Source: an uncultured Desulfuromonas sp.
GTDB taxonomy: Bacteria > Desulfobacterota > Desulfuromonadia > Desulfuromonadales > Desulfuromonadaceae
NCBI RefSeq assembly: GCF_963666745.1
Contig: NZ_OY762961.1
Span: 1,972,001-2,036,000, forward strand
Length of the DNA: 64,000 nucleotides
Reading direction: 5' to 3'
In this document: positions 8,429 through 18,246 of the stretch, piece by piece
How positions within the stretch are numbered: the first letter of the stretch is position 1
Layout: each line of letters begins with the position of its first letter
Notes under the pieces: model-generated
Databases searched by the model: none
Told to the model about the DNA's origin: nothing
The model's input: only the letters and a program-made list of their open reading frames with translations
Position numbers and translations under genes: made by a program

Positions 8429-9148
8429 TTACGCCTCCAAAGCTGTCCGCTGCATTTCGGCAAGCTCAGAGCATCCCTTCATGGCCAGAGCGCGCATGGC
8501 ATCCAGCTGTTCAACCGTAAAAGGCTCTGCTTCAGCTGTTCCCTGCACCTCAACAAAGGCGCCGGAGCCGGTCATGACGATATTCATATCCACTTCGGCC
8601 CGTGAATCTTCCCCATAGTTCAAATCAAGCAATGGCTGACCATCGACAATGCCAACACTGATCGCGGATAAGGAATCTTTTAAAGGCGTCTGTGCCAAAA
8701 CACCATCACGCATCAACCCGTTGATCGCATCAGCAAGAGCGACATATGCTCCGGTGATTGATGCCGTGCGGGTGCCGCCATCAGCCTGCAGGACATCACA
8801 GTCAAGGTGAATCGTCCTTTCACCGAGCTTTTCAAAATCAATCACGGCACGCAGTGCGCGGCCGATAAGACGCTGAATCTCATGTGTGCGACCGCCAACT
8901 TTGCCACGCGCTGACTCACGTGCATTGCGGCTCTGTGTTGCCCGTGGCAGCATTGCATACTCAGCCGTCACCCAGCCACGACCTTCTCCACGCATAAAAG
9001 GAGGCACACCCTCTTCAACCGTTGCGTTACACAAAACGACCGTCTCACCAAATGAAACCAGTACCGAACCTTCAGCATAACGGGTGTAACCACGTTGCAG
9101 ATGAACTGGACGTAATTGGTCAAATTGACGCTGATCAGCACGAATCAT
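8429..9148 (-). CDS. rph: Ribonuclease PH
   Basis: Phosphorolytic 3'-5' exoribonuclease that trims tRNA and other RNA 3' ends. RxxxQLRP at the start, [22 protein letters not shown], the basic [15 protein letters not shown] helix, [16 protein letters not shown] and VDMNIVMTG are characteristic. The ATG at 9146-9148 (MIRADQ) is better placed behind GGGAGT than a GTG three codons upstream. Length is 239 residues. It leads the rph-rdgB pair. Confidence 0.95.
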   Translation of the reverse strand: MIRADQRQFDQLRPVHLQRGYTRYAEGSVLVSFGETVVLCNATVEEGVPPFMRGEGRGWVTAEYAMLPRATQSRNARESARGKVGGRTHEIQRLIGRALRAVIDFEKLGERTIHLDCDVLQADGGTRTASITGAYVALADAINGLMRDGVLAQTPLKDSLSAISVGIVDGQPLLDLNYGEDSRAEVDMNIVMTGSGAFVEVQGTAEAEPFTVEQLDAMRALAMKGCSELAEMQRTALEA

Positions 9149-9213
9149 ATTAAACACTCCCGGCGCAGCAAAACGCCAAACTATATCAGGTAAAGGTTAT
9201 GACGATCCAAACA

Positions 9214-10278
9214 TCATGGACCGGTTGAAAACTTCTGCAGCCCGTCAAATAACGCAGCAGCCAAACGAGACTGCCCCTGTTCTTCTGTTAACAGGTTAAG
9301 GTCTTCACCATTGGATAAGTAACCCAATTCAATTAAAACAGTGGGCAAATCTCCCTTAACAAGCGGCAGCAAAGGGGCTTGAGCAACTTCTTGAACTTGA
9401 AATCCGGCCTCTCTTAATGACTCACTGAGACGAAGAGCCAACATCATGCTACTGGGAGCCTTGCGCTGTGCAGGATTCGTCTCTCCAAAACGATCTTCCC
9501 CCTGTCGGACATAGAGATGAATCCCATGTGGTTCTTGACTCAAGGATGCCTGTGCATGAAGGAGAAGAAAGGCATCGACATTATCATTGCGAGCACTTTG
9601 CAGATGCTGATCAAAGCTCAATGAATAATCATCATTACGACTTAGATAGACGGGAACTCCCAGCTTCATTTTGACTTGTTTTTCGAGCTGGCGCGCGACA
9701 GCGAGGACAACGCTTTTTTCTTTTATGCCACGCAACCCAATTGCACCGGTATCTTCGCCACCATGACCGGGGTCAATGGCGACAGCGCGCAGGGCGGGTT
9801 CACTGCTGCTTTTCTTTTTCTGCAGCAAAAAAGCAAACAACTTCTCCAGGGCCCCTTCAGAGGACTCCGGAACCGCCAGTTGCGGATCGAGGTTTCGATA
9901 ATAAACGGCATAGGGCAGCAAACCGGCTAGTTGCTCGCGGACAAAGCCTTCACTGACACGCAAACGACCGTCGATAAATCGCGCAGTTTTTTCAATCGGC
10001 AAAAAACGATCACCAACTTTAAGATACTGTCCTCCAGGAAAAAAAGTCGCCTTTCCTGATGGGGTTGAAATCACATACTGATGATCCACGGAATTCCAGT
10101 AACCACGCAGGCCTAGCGCAGGGAGCACATCGTCAATGGCCAGATAGGGCGTGCCCTGGTGATGATATACCTCTGACAACAACTGGGGGTTCTTGCCCTC
10201 TCGGGATAATTCCACTGCCGCTAAGGCACTTTGCGCCAAACTCAGCAGCAGGATCATTACCCATAAAAAACAACGCAT
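9214..10278 (-). CDS. N-acetylmuramoyl-L-alanine amidase (Amidase_3), exported
   Basis: A secreted zinc amidase that cuts the lactyl-peptide bond of peptidoglycan. A signal peptide (WVMILLLSLAQSALA) opens the protein from the ATG at 10276-10278. Residues ~25-130 form a stalk like a copper-amine-oxidase-N domain, followed by the catalytic domain: zinc His in IDPGHGG, zinc Glu in IKEKS, second His in LLHAQAS and catalytic Glu in VLIELGYLSN. A longer frame upstream has no ribosome binding site. Likely periplasmic and involved in cell separation, but no AmiC-like name is safe. Confidence 0.88.
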   Translation of the reverse strand: MRCFLWVMILLLSLAQSALAAVELSREGKNPQLLSEVYHHQGTPYLAIDDVLPALGLRGYWNSVDHQYVISTPSGKATFFPGGQYLKVGDRFLPIEKTARFIDGRLRVSEGFVREQLAGLLPYAVYYRNLDPQLAVPESSEGALEKLFAFLLQKKKSSSEPALRAVAIDPGHGGEDTGAIGLRGIKEKSVVLAVARQLEKQVKMKLGVPVYLSRNDDYSLSFDQHLQSARNDNVDAFLLLHAQASLSQEPHGIHLYVRQGEDRFGETNPAQRKAPSSMMLALRLSESLREAGFQVQEVAQAPLLPLVKGDLPTVLIELGYLSNGEDLNLLTEEQGQSRLAAALFDGLQKFSTGP

Positions 10279-10401
10279 GGTCAACCCATTCACAGTACAA
10301 GACAAAAAAGGTGCAACAAATCCGTCATCAATCGATTTGTCGAGGCAAGGCCCCATCAACACACCGCGAGCGAGTCATCTTATACAGCGCTCAGCCAGCT
10401 G

Positions 10402-11445
10402 TCAATTACTGCCGTCGACGGACAACAGACGACGTCCTTTCACCGGCTCATAGTTCAAGGTTTTAAGGAGACGCTTGATCAAGGTATTTTCAAGCTCTTT
10501 CTGAACGGCATGGTTCCCCGTCATCGGTCGAATCTGCCCCCCGGCAATCATGCCGTGGCCACCGGCGGAACCGAGTCCCTCAACCACGGTGCGAATAAGT
10601 TGTCCCGCAAAAAGGTCTTCACGATCCAGGCGCAACGACAACACCTCCTCCTGATCACAACAACCCATCCCCAAAACGACACCAACACCTTCCATCCGCA
10701 GAAGAAAATCGGCCATTTCGGCAACCATATCAGGATGATCCACCTCGAACAGATTGAACACCAGCACATCATGAAAGATGCGCGATGATTCCAGGGCCTG
10801 GTTGAAATTGAGAAAATAATTTCGCGGCACCTTGGCATGAGAGATATCAAACAGGATGCGGTTATTGCTCAGGCTGAGTAATTCCTGATACGCCTTACGA
10901 TCCGGTGAAGACCATTCCCGGCCAAGGTCCTGAGTCTCGGAACGGATGGCATAAAACATGGCCGTTGCCAGACGTGTTCCCAGATACACATCGTGCGCTA
11001 AAAGGTATTCGTACAAAATTGTCGCACAGGCCCCATAATCGGTACGGATATCGACAATCATGTGATCCGCCACATCGACGCGTTGCGGGTGGTGGTCAAT
11101 AATGATATCGACGCGACAATCGTCAGGTAAGGTACTATTACCGGTTCCCGGCTGGCTGTCGACCATACAGACGACATCAAATTGACCGCGATCGATCTTA
11201 TTCATCGGCACCACACTGATCTCCAACTTATCGACCATCGTGCGGTTCTCCCGCCGACCAACAACACCACCACTGGCAATGACAGAATTCTGGCCGGTCT
11301 TGATCAAAAAAAGATGACTGAGAGCATAGGCTGCCGCCAAGGCATCAGGATCAGGATTGTCATGTGCAACGATGAGAATATTTCGTTTGCCGCGAACCTT
11401 ATCAATCATCCGTTCACTGATCTCCAGTGAGCGTTGTAAATCCAT
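10402..11445 (-). CDS. DHH/DHHA1 phosphoesterase (NrnA-like)
   Basis: About 347 residues. The N-terminal DHH domain has IVAHDNPDPDALAAAY, MVDSQPGTG and IIDHHPQ, and the C-terminal DHHA1 part has GSAGGHGMIAGG. The layout matches bifunctional oligoribonuclease/PAP phosphatase NrnA and related cyclic-dinucleotide phosphodiesterases. The ATG at 11443-11445 is preceded by a strong GGAGG at 7 nt. Substrate (nano-RNA, pAp or a linear dinucleotide) cannot be decided by sequence alone. It follows the LOG-like gene by 16 nt and is probably in the same operon. Confidence 0.82.
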   Translation of the reverse strand: MDLQRSLEISERMIDKVRGKRNILIVAHDNPDPDALAAAYALSHLFLIKTGQNSVIASGGVVGRRENRTMVDKLEISVVPMNKIDRGQFDVVCMVDSQPGTGNSTLPDDCRVDIIIDHHPQRVDVADHMIVDIRTDYGACATILYEYLLAHDVYLGTRLATAMFYAIRSETQDLGREWSSPDRKAYQELLSLSNNRILFDISHAKVPRNYFLNFNQALESSRIFHDVLVFNLFEVDHPDMVAEMADFLLRMEGVGVVLGMGCCDQEEVLSLRLDREDLFAGQLIRTVVEGLGSAGGHGMIAGGQIRPMTGNHAVQKELENTLIKRLLKTLNYEPVKGRRLLSVDGSN

Positions 11446-11461
11446 GCACTCCTCCTTCATC

Positions 11462-11947
11462 TCATTCAACAGCGGATAAAACCTGTACAGCCATGGCAAC
11501 GGCCTGTTCAGGATCATCAGCACACAACACACCTGGGATGTCTTGCCAGCCGCCCAGAGAAATCACGGTGCGCCCGGTTTTCAGGGCAATGGCCAATTCG
11601 GACAACGTACCATACTCACCGGCGATGGCAATAACTACCGGAGCCGACTGGGCAACCAGCATGTTGCGCGCATGGCCAAGGCCAGTAGGCAACGGATAGC
11701 AGACCCACGGATTCGCAGTGGACGCATCACTACCCGGCAACAGACCGATCACCACGCCACCGCCTTCGCTGCAGCCGCGAGATGCCGCCTCCATCACACC
11801 GCCAAGCCCTCCGCAGACGATGTCAATACCCTGTCGGGCCAAGCCTGAACCGACCTGAAGCGCCTGCTGATACTGTTCATCTGTCACCTTGCCAGCACCA
11901 ATCACAGCAACCAGTCGCTGCGGAGCACCAACGCCCTTCACACTCAT
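11462..11947 (-). CDS. LOG-like Rossmann nucleotide-binding protein (TIGR00725 type)
   Basis: 161 residues of a lysine-decarboxylase-like (LOG) Rossmann fold. GGLGGVMEAASRG is the phosphate-binding segment and EYGTLSELAIAL corresponds to the PGGxGTxxE motif, with the first Gly-Gly replaced (IAGEYGT). The family includes cytokinin-type phosphoribohydrolases and molybdenum-cofactor carriers; the short form here is usually uncharacterised. Its start overlaps the stop of the ClC gene by 4 nt (ATGA). Confidence 0.75.
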   Translation of the reverse strand: MSVKGVGAPQRLVAVIGAGKVTDEQYQQALQVGSGLARQGIDIVCGGLGGVMEAASRGCSEGGGVVIGLLPGSDASTANPWVCYPLPTGLGHARNMLVAQSAPVVIAIAGEYGTLSELAIALKTGRTVISLGGWQDIPGVLCADDPEQAVAMAVQVLSAVE

Positions 11948-13704
11948 GACCCTACTCCGATTTTGAGAATGTTCTGATTATAGGCATGAATCAGAGTGGT
12001 TTTCTTCAAAACCCCGACAACATGCTGTGCATCCTGACTATTCACCACCGGCAAGGTTGAAATCGGTTTTTTCTCAAACAGCTCAAAAGCCGCTTCAAGA
12101 TTCTGCTGTGGCGTGATGGTGATCACCTTGCGGGTCATGATCTCGGAGGCAACCACCAACTCACACAATTCGCCCATTTCACTCAGACAGGATTTCAGAT
12201 CGCGCATGGAAACCATGCCAACCATACGCCCATCCTCATTGACCACCACAAAATGGGGATAGGGGCTCTCCTGAGCCAGTGCCACCAATTGACCAAGAGG
12301 CATCCGTTCATCAATCTGCTCAAAGTCCTGATCCATGTAATCCGCCACCAACAACGAACGCAGCAAATTAATATCCCGACCACGCACGATCTTGACGCCG
12401 CGACGCACCAGCCGTGTTTCATAAATGGACAGGCCGTAGAAGGTCTGCACAATCACCAGACTGGCGATACAGCTGGTCATCAGCGGTAAAATGATCTCAA
12501 AATTGTAGGTCAGTTCGAAAATGGTAAAAATCGCCGTAATCGGTGCCAAAGTGGTACCACTGACCATGGCAGCCATTCCCACCAGAGCATAGACAGGGAA
12601 ACCGGCAACAACATGCGGCGCAAAGGCTTCGACCAAACAGCCAAACAGACCGCCAAGCAGTCCGCCAAGCACCAGAGATGGCGCAAAAATCCCGCCGGAA
12701 AAACCGACGCCGACAGAGATTGCCGTGGCAGCGAGCTTGGCAAGCAGAATGGCCACCATCATCGCCGGCAGCAAATCCGCCGTCAACACTTCGTTTATCG
12801 CCTGATAGCCCACCCCCAAGACATAGGGCGACAGCAGAGCCAGACCTCCGACCAGCACTCCGCCTAAAGCGGGTCGCGACCATAAGGGCAAGCTCAAGGC
12901 ATTACAGCTATCTTCAACACGGTTGATCAGCTGAATAAAAAGAATGGCCATGAATCCGGCCAGAATGCCAAGAATAAGATAAAGTGGGATTTCCCAGTAA
13001 CTTAGAAGTTGAAAGGCGGGAACATCAAAGGTAGGAAATGAGCCGAGAAAGCGATGAGAAACCACCGTAGCCGTCACTGCGGACACCGCAATCTGGCTCA
13101 AGTAATTAATCTGAAAATCGACCAGGATAATCTCAGCGGCAAACAGCATCCCGGCCATCGGCGCATTGAAGGTCGCGGCAATCCCGGCCGCGGCACCACA
13201 GGCCAGAAACACCCGTTTCCACTCCGGAGACAGTTTCATCAACTGAGCCAGCGAAGAACCAACCGAGGAGCCGATATGCACCACCGGCCCCTCACGTCCA
13301 ACCGAAGCCCCACAGCCAAGAGACAGGGTGGTGCACAGCATTTTCAGTAGCGTGGTGCGATGACGGATATTTCCTTCGCGGGTGACCACGGATTCGATCA
13401 CTTCCGGCACGCCGGCGCCACGGGCTTCCGGCGCAAAGCGCTCAATGATCGGGCCGAGAATCAACCCGCCGACCACTGGAATCGCCACCACCGCATACCA
13501 CGGCATGGCTGCGGTCGCGGCCACAAGGTCGTAAGATTCCCCCCAGAAAAACTGGGTTGTCTCCAACAGTAGATAGCGAAAGGCGACAGCCAGAGTGCCG
13601 GTAACCACGCCGATGGTGGCTGCAATTAACAGCAAAAAGACGATCCGCCAACCGTGGCCACGCAGCCGCTCTCCAGGAGTGAACACAGGCACGCGGACAG
13701 CCAC
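11944..13704 (-). CDS. ClC-family chloride channel/transporter with two CBS domains
   Basis: 586 residues: a ClC core (~1-430, about ten to twelve membrane helices) and a CBS pair at the C-terminus (~450-575). Selectivity-filter motifs are ARGAGVPEV (usually GSGIP), GREGPVVHIGSS with the external gating Glu, and GVGFSGGIFAPSLVLGG. By eye, the position of the internal proton-path Glu of ClC-ec1 (second Glu of IIEEM) is Ile here (LFAAEIIL), as in channels rather than H+/Cl- exchangers. The CBS pair suggests nucleotide control. The start is a GTG next to queH. Inner membrane. Confidence 0.9.
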   Translation of the reverse strand: MAVRVPVFTPGERLRGHGWRIVFLLLIAATIGVVTGTLAVAFRYLLLETTQFFWGESYDLVAATAAMPWYAVVAIPVVGGLILGPIIERFAPEARGAGVPEVIESVVTREGNIRHRTTLLKMLCTTLSLGCGASVGREGPVVHIGSSVGSSLAQLMKLSPEWKRVFLACGAAAGIAATFNAPMAGMLFAAEIILVDFQINYLSQIAVSAVTATVVSHRFLGSFPTFDVPAFQLLSYWEIPLYLILGILAGFMAILFIQLINRVEDSCNALSLPLWSRPALGGVLVGGLALLSPYVLGVGYQAINEVLTADLLPAMMVAILLAKLAATAISVGVGFSGGIFAPSLVLGGLLGGLFGCLVEAFAPHVVAGFPVYALVGMAAMVSGTTLAPITAIFTIFELTYNFEIILPLMTSCIASLVIVQTFYGLSIYETRLVRRGVKIVRGRDINLLRSLLVADYMDQDFEQIDERMPLGQLVALAQESPYPHFVVVNEDGRMVGMVSMRDLKSCLSEMGELCELVVASEIMTRKVITITPQQNLEAAFELFEKKPISTLPVVNSQDAQHVVGVLKKTTLIHAYNQNILKIGVGS

Positions 13705-13706
13705 AA

Positions 13707-14342
13707 TCAGTTCCCTTCACCAGACGTTTTCGAACGCTGCTGTCGGCGCTGTTCACTTTCCGCCAGAGAATAACAACAGCCACAATAATTCTGGCGGTAA
13801 AAACCCCATTGCCGAGACAGCTCCAGGCTGCGTTGGAAACCACCTTGTTTCTTGAAATCAGCCTGATAAAAAACACTGCCGAACTGCTGCGCCACTTCGC
13901 AACCAAGCCGGTTGATACGCGGCGCATCTTTATGCGGTGAAATCGACAGCACCGTCGTGAACAGATCAAAGCCCCCCTCGACTGCAGCCTTGGCAGTGCG
14001 CTCCAGACGCATCTGATAACACAGGGTACAGCGCTCCCCCCGCTCCGGTTCCTGCTCGTAGCCAACGACGCGTTCATGCCATTGCTGTGGCGTGTATTCA
14101 CTGACAATCAGAGGCAAGTCAAGAGTTTCACACCAACGCACCAGCTCATCGCGCCGGATCAGATATTCCTGTTCGGGATGAATATTGGGATTGTCGTAAA
14201 AAACAGTTAAATCGTAATCCTCCTGCAGCCGTTCCACAACAGAACTGCTGCACGGTGCGCAACAGGCATGCAGCAACATCTTCGGCTTCAGGGTCACCAC
14301 TTTTGACGACAGCTCCGACTGACTTGGGCAGGTTCGAGTCAT
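13707..14342 (-). CDS. queH: Epoxyqueuosine reductase QueH
   Basis: Catalyses the last step of queuosine formation on tRNA (epoxyqueuosine to queuosine), replacing QueG non-homologously. The Cys motifs HACCAPCSS, RGERCTLCYQMR and NYCGCCYS are the cluster and iron ligands of the DUF208 family. Length (211) is typical. Its ATG is on the same CATG as an ATG on the other strand, and it is divergent from lpxH. A 2-nt gap separates it from the ClC gene, so they are probably cotranscribed. Confidence 0.9.
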   Translation of the reverse strand: MTRTCPSQSELSSKVVTLKPKMLLHACCAPCSSSVVERLQEDYDLTVFYDNPNIHPEQEYLIRRDELVRWCETLDLPLIVSEYTPQQWHERVVGYEQEPERGERCTLCYQMRLERTAKAAVEGGFDLFTTVLSISPHKDAPRINRLGCEVAQQFGSVFYQADFKKQGGFQRSLELSRQWGFYRQNYCGCCYSLAESEQRRQQRSKTSGEGN

Positions 14343-14364
14343 GGAAAAGGTTCTCTCAATTCAG

Positions 14365-14393
14365 TTGCCGCCCTCTCGGACGACTGCTATAGT
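14365..14393 (+). promoter_or_regulatory. Sigma-70 promoter of lpxH, predicting a leaderless transcript
   Basis: TTGCCG (14365-14370) and TATAGT (14388-14393) are separated by exactly 17 nt. The expected transcription start is near 14400, and the best start codon of lpxH is at 14401. No Shine-Dalgarno sequence precedes that ATG. Confidence 0.55.
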
Positions 14394-14400
14394 ACGCGCC

Positions 14401-15138
14401 ATGAAAGATCTGTTTATCGCCGATGCCCACCTAACCCGGCCCGACGAGGCGGCATACCGCCACCTGCTGAGTTTTTTGCAACAGCAGCGTGGACAGGTGC
14501 GCACGCTGATTCTGCTCGGCGATATCTTTGAGTTCTGGGTGGGCTATCGCCACTGTGTGTTCAGCGCATATTTGCCCCTGCTCCACGAACTGCAACAACT
14601 TCACGCAGCCGGCACACGCATTGTGATGGTGGAAGGCAACCACGATTTTCATGTCGGTCCTTTTTTCACAGACATCCTTGATGCCACCGTGTTTCCGGAT
14701 GACGGTATGGTGCAACTGGACCATACAACCGTCGCGTTAAACCATGGTGACACCCTGTCACCAACGCGTAGCTATCTCATATTACGTGGTTTTTTCCGTA
14801 GCTGCTTCGCCCGTTTTCTCATCCGAATTTTCCCCGGCGACCTCACCTGGAAAATTGGCGATATTCTCGGCGTGCTCAGCAAGAAAAAAAGTCGTCGTCA
14901 ACCGCGCACCGAGTACAGACTCCCTGAGCAAGCGATTCGCCAACAGGCGCAAAAGCGCCTGGATAACGGTGCCGACCTGTTCCTGTGTGGCCACTTCCAT
15001 CAGGCCCGACTCTGGCAAGAAGGCAAAAAAACCGTCGCCATTGTCGGCAACTGGGGTGACACCTGTCACTATGGAAAACTTGAAAACAACCGTTTTACGC
15101 TGGAAACCTATCAGCCGACCAGCACCACGTCTTCCTGA
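14401..15138 (+). CDS. lpxH: UDP-2,3-diacylglucosamine diphosphatase
   Basis: Peripheral membrane metallophosphoesterase of lipid A synthesis that forms lipid X. Metal motifs are DLFIADAHL (DxH), LLGDIFEFW (GDxxE), VEGNHDFH, LNHGDT and CGHFHQ, the LpxH order. I use the ATG at 14401 (MKDLFIAD), as family members begin directly with this strand; an in-frame ATG at 14341 would add 20 unrelated residues and place the promoter within the gene. 245 residues. It shows that the host makes lipid A. Confidence 0.87.
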   Translation: MKDLFIADAHLTRPDEAAYRHLLSFLQQQRGQVRTLILLGDIFEFWVGYRHCVFSAYLPLLHELQQLHAAGTRIVMVEGNHDFHVGPFFTDILDATVFPDDGMVQLDHTTVALNHGDTLSPTRSYLILRGFFRSCFARFLIRIFPGDLTWKIGDILGVLSKKKSRRQPRTEYRLPEQAIRQQAQKRLDNGADLFLCGHFHQARLWQEGKKTVAIVGNWGDTCHYGKLENNRFTLETYQPTSTTSS

Positions 15139-15177
15139 ATTCCATCCACCAAGCGTGAACCTGCAAAGGTGAACCCA

Positions 15178-16602
15178 TTATAGCAGATCTTCCACGCGCA
15201 GCTCAGTGACCGGCTGATTCCAATTTTTCACGGTATCGCGCAAGGATTCAAGATCACCGATGAGTACCACAACCTGCTGTTGGGAATGCAGATAGCGTTG
15301 GGCGACACGTCGAACATCATCGATCGTCACGGCGGAAATTCGCTGTCGATACTGATCCAGATAATCCTTTGGATAGCCAAACAACTCCTGGTCGAGAATA
15401 CGCGTGGCCAAAGCATGACGATTGTCAAAAGCAAAGACAAACGAATTGACCAGGCTTTGTTTGGCCTGTTCCAACTCGGTCGGCGTAATCTCCTCGCGAC
15501 CAAGTCGTTCCATTTCCTCTCTCATCAGGCCGACCACTTCGCCGACCGATTCATTTTTTGTTTCCGCACCACTGATAAAGATACCGGGCAGCCGTCGTCC
15601 CACGGAAAAGTAGGAATAAACAGAATAAGCCAGCCCACGGTTCGAACGGATCTCACGCATCAGCCGCGAGCTGAAACCGCCGCCACCCAGGATATAATTC
15701 ATCACCTGAACGGCATAGAGATCAGGGTTGTTCTTCTCAATGGCCAGTTCCCCGAGCAAAATCGTTGTCTGCGGCACCGGGCGGTCCACCAGAACCACAC
15801 CGGGCTGCACCTGCGCCACCAATGGTGGGACCTCCGGGGAAACACAATCATGCTGCCAGTCACCGAAGGCCTCCTCCAGCAACGCTTTCGCCTGTTCCTG
15901 TCCCACATCGCCTGTCAGCACAATGCGCGTGTTCGCAGGACCAAAATAGCGCTGATGGTTGCGTTGGACATCGCCCACGCTGAGTGCTGACACACTCTGC
16001 AATGTCGGCGAAACGGCCAATGGATGCCCGGCATAAAGGCGCGCCATGAGAATCTGCTGCGCCAGCGCCCCGCCATGGTCCGCCTTGCGACGAATCCCTT
16101 CCAGCATCTGATGACGGCTGACTTCGAATCGCCCGGCGTCAAATCGTGGCTGGCGGATCATCGCGGCAAGCAAGGCCAACCCCTGCGATGTATCTTCTTT
16201 GAGTAACGACAAAGAGCACCGTGTGGTATAGGTGCCCGCCTCCACCTCAAGTGGCGCGGCCAACGCATCCAGGGCCGTATCGAAAGCAGCGGCATCCCAT
16301 GGCCCGGCGCCCCCTTTTTTCAGACTGTCGGCCAGCAGCTGCGCCAGCCCGGCTTTTTGCGGCGGAGCCGTAATTTTTCCCGATTCCACCACCACCGAAA
16401 TATCCACCAGCGGCAATTCCGCATCCTGGCGATAATAGACGCGAATGCCGTTGGACAGCTCAAAGGTTTCGGGATAGTCAATCGTAAACGCCAGCTCCGG
16501 CAGGTCCAGATCGTCGGGACGGGTCCCGGCGGACAGAGCCGTCATCGACCAGCAGAGCAATAACACCAGTGACAGAATCCAGACGCTACAATGCTTCATC
16601 AC
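15178..16602 (-). CDS. M16 peptidase-like protein, inactive subunit, exported
   Basis: 474 residues with an N-terminal signal peptide (VWILSLVLLLCWSMTALSAG) and two M16 half-domains. The zinc signature HxxEH is absent: the aligned segment reads LAQLLADSLKKGG. The second half keeps the arginine/tyrosine-rich RGLAYSVYSYFS stretch typical of the non-catalytic subunit. It overlaps the upstream active M16 gene by 17 nt, so the two are coupled and likely form a periplasmic heterodimer like mitochondrial processing peptidase or PqqF-type pairs. Confidence 0.87.
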   Translation of the reverse strand: MMKHCSVWILSLVLLLCWSMTALSAGTRPDDLDLPELAFTIDYPETFELSNGIRVYYRQDAELPLVDISVVVESGKITAPPQKAGLAQLLADSLKKGGAGPWDAAAFDTALDALAAPLEVEAGTYTTRCSLSLLKEDTSQGLALLAAMIRQPRFDAGRFEVSRHQMLEGIRRKADHGGALAQQILMARLYAGHPLAVSPTLQSVSALSVGDVQRNHQRYFGPANTRIVLTGDVGQEQAKALLEEAFGDWQHDCVSPEVPPLVAQVQPGVVLVDRPVPQTTILLGELAIEKNNPDLYAVQVMNYILGGGGFSSRLMREIRSNRGLAYSVYSYFSVGRRLPGIFISGAETKNESVGEVVGLMREEMERLGREEITPTELEQAKQSLVNSFVFAFDNRHALATRILDQELFGYPKDYLDQYRQRISAVTIDDVRRVAQRYLHSQQQVVVLIGDLESLRDTVKNWNQPVTELRVEDLL

Positions 16603-18106
16603 CAGCCTCCTGCACCAGAGTAATGACGGTACGGTTGTCTTTGGTCAACCAGCGTTGGGCAACCTGTTGCAGCTCTTCGCCTCCGATTCCGGCGACGTTT
16701 TGATCATAATCGACCAGATAGCGCCAATCACCGGCAACCACCTGGAAACGGGTCAACATATTGGCCAGCCCGTTATTGCTCCGCAGATAGCGCAGGCGAT
16801 CCGCCCGCAGGCGCTTGCGTACCGGCGTTAATTCCTCGTCACTGACCGGTTGCGCTTTCAACTGCTCCAGCTCGCGATACAACGCCTGTTCCAATTCCGC
16901 CGTTGAGTGAGGCGAACGCGGCGTCAGGCTAACGACGAACAGATTGTCATAACGGGCACCCGGAGCCGAGAAACAGTCGACTTTCGTGGCAAGTTGCTGC
17001 TCCAGCACCAGAGAACGATATAAGCGGGACGTCGGCCCTTCCGTAAGCAGTTGACCGAGCAGATCAAAGGCATAATCATCGCGCGACGGCAAGGTCGGCT
17101 TGTGAAACGCGACAAGCAACTGCGGCTCGGCATCAAAACGCACCTCGGTGCGCCGCTCGCCTTGCTGTGGTGGCTCCACAGCGGTTACCGGCGGGATTTT
17201 TTCTCCGGGTGCAATCGCACCAAAATAGCGTTGAACCATCTGATAGGTCTGCGCCGCATCGACATCACCGACGATAGCGATCACCGTATTGATCGGCGCG
17301 TAGTAACGGTGGAGAAAATCCGCAGTCTCGGCCAACGTCAGATGCTCGATATCCGAGGTCCAGCCAATCACCGGATGGCGATAAGGATGCACCTGAAACG
17401 CCGTTGCCAGCAACGCCTCGTACATCATGCCATCTGGCCGACTTTCGTAGGAGCGACGCCGCTCTTCACGCACCACATCACGCTCGGTATAGAATTCTCG
17501 CAACACGGTATTTTGCATCCGGTCGGCTTCCAGAGACATCCACAATTCAAGTTTGTTGCTTGGCAGTGAGATCAGATAACTGGTCAGGTCCTTGCCGGTA
17601 AAAGCGTTAAAGCCCACGCCACCATGACGCGCGTAAATCTGTGAGAACTCATCCTTGACCACCAGGTCGCGATGCTGTTGCTGCAGATCCTGTAATACGT
17701 TCTGCAGAGCCTGCTTGCGCGTATCGTCGCCATCGGTTTGTTGCTCAAGGCGCTCCAACTGTTCTGCGGTTTGCTCAATTTTGTCCAGCAATGGTTTTTC
17801 AGCAGCAAAATCCCTGGTCCCAATCTGCCGGGTCCCTTTAAAACGCATATGTTCAAGGAGATGGGCAACGCCGCGATTATCCCCCACCTCATTGACGGAC
17901 CCCACCCCGATGGTCATGTAAGCGGTAAACGTTGGCGAATCATGACGCTCAGCCACCAGAAGAGTCAGACCGTTTGCCAAGGTAAACTGCTCAACTTTAT
18001 CAGCCAGAGAATCATCCGCCGATGCAGGGATCTCAAGACAACAAAGGAATCCAAGCAAAATAAGAAAAAAAGCACGAGGGATAACGGCAGAACGCAATTT
18101 TTTCAT
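16586..18106 (-). CDS. M16 zinc metallopeptidase, catalytic subunit, exported
   Basis: 506 residues. After a signal peptide (FFLILLGFLCCLEIPASA) comes the catalytic motif HLLEHMRFKGT (HxxEH) and, about 120 residues on, RDVVREERRRSYESRP, which supplies the third zinc ligand Glu. A charged insertion of about 60 residues between these (EKPLLDKIEQTAEQLERLEQ...) is longer than in many relatives and looks like a coiled coil. Periplasmic; substrate unknown. A small structured RNA or leader lies upstream (18247-18391). Confidence 0.9.
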   Translation of the reverse strand: MKKLRSAVIPRAFFLILLGFLCCLEIPASADDSLADKVEQFTLANGLTLLVAERHDSPTFTAYMTIGVGSVNEVGDNRGVAHLLEHMRFKGTRQIGTRDFAAEKPLLDKIEQTAEQLERLEQQTDGDDTRKQALQNVLQDLQQQHRDLVVKDEFSQIYARHGGVGFNAFTGKDLTSYLISLPSNKLELWMSLEADRMQNTVLREFYTERDVVREERRRSYESRPDGMMYEALLATAFQVHPYRHPVIGWTSDIEHLTLAETADFLHRYYAPINTVIAIVGDVDAAQTYQMVQRYFGAIAPGEKIPPVTAVEPPQQGERRTEVRFDAEPQLLVAFHKPTLPSRDDYAFDLLGQLLTEGPTSRLYRSLVLEQQLATKVDCFSAPGARYDNLFVVSLTPRSPHSTAELEQALYRELEQLKAQPVSDEELTPVRKRLRADRLRYLRSNNGLANMLTRFQVVAGDWRYLVDYDQNVAGIGGEELQQVAQRWLTKDNRTVITLVQEAGDEAL

Positions 18107-18246
18107 AAACAGGACAACTCCAGTGTTTGGAACATAAACGGTTTACAGTATCGGGCAGTTTACCACAGCAGCCTCCAGCAAGAGAACCGTGATAACCACA
18201 GTCAGCAAAAGGGGTAAAATTCAGGAAGGAATCAAGGGGAAAAGAC

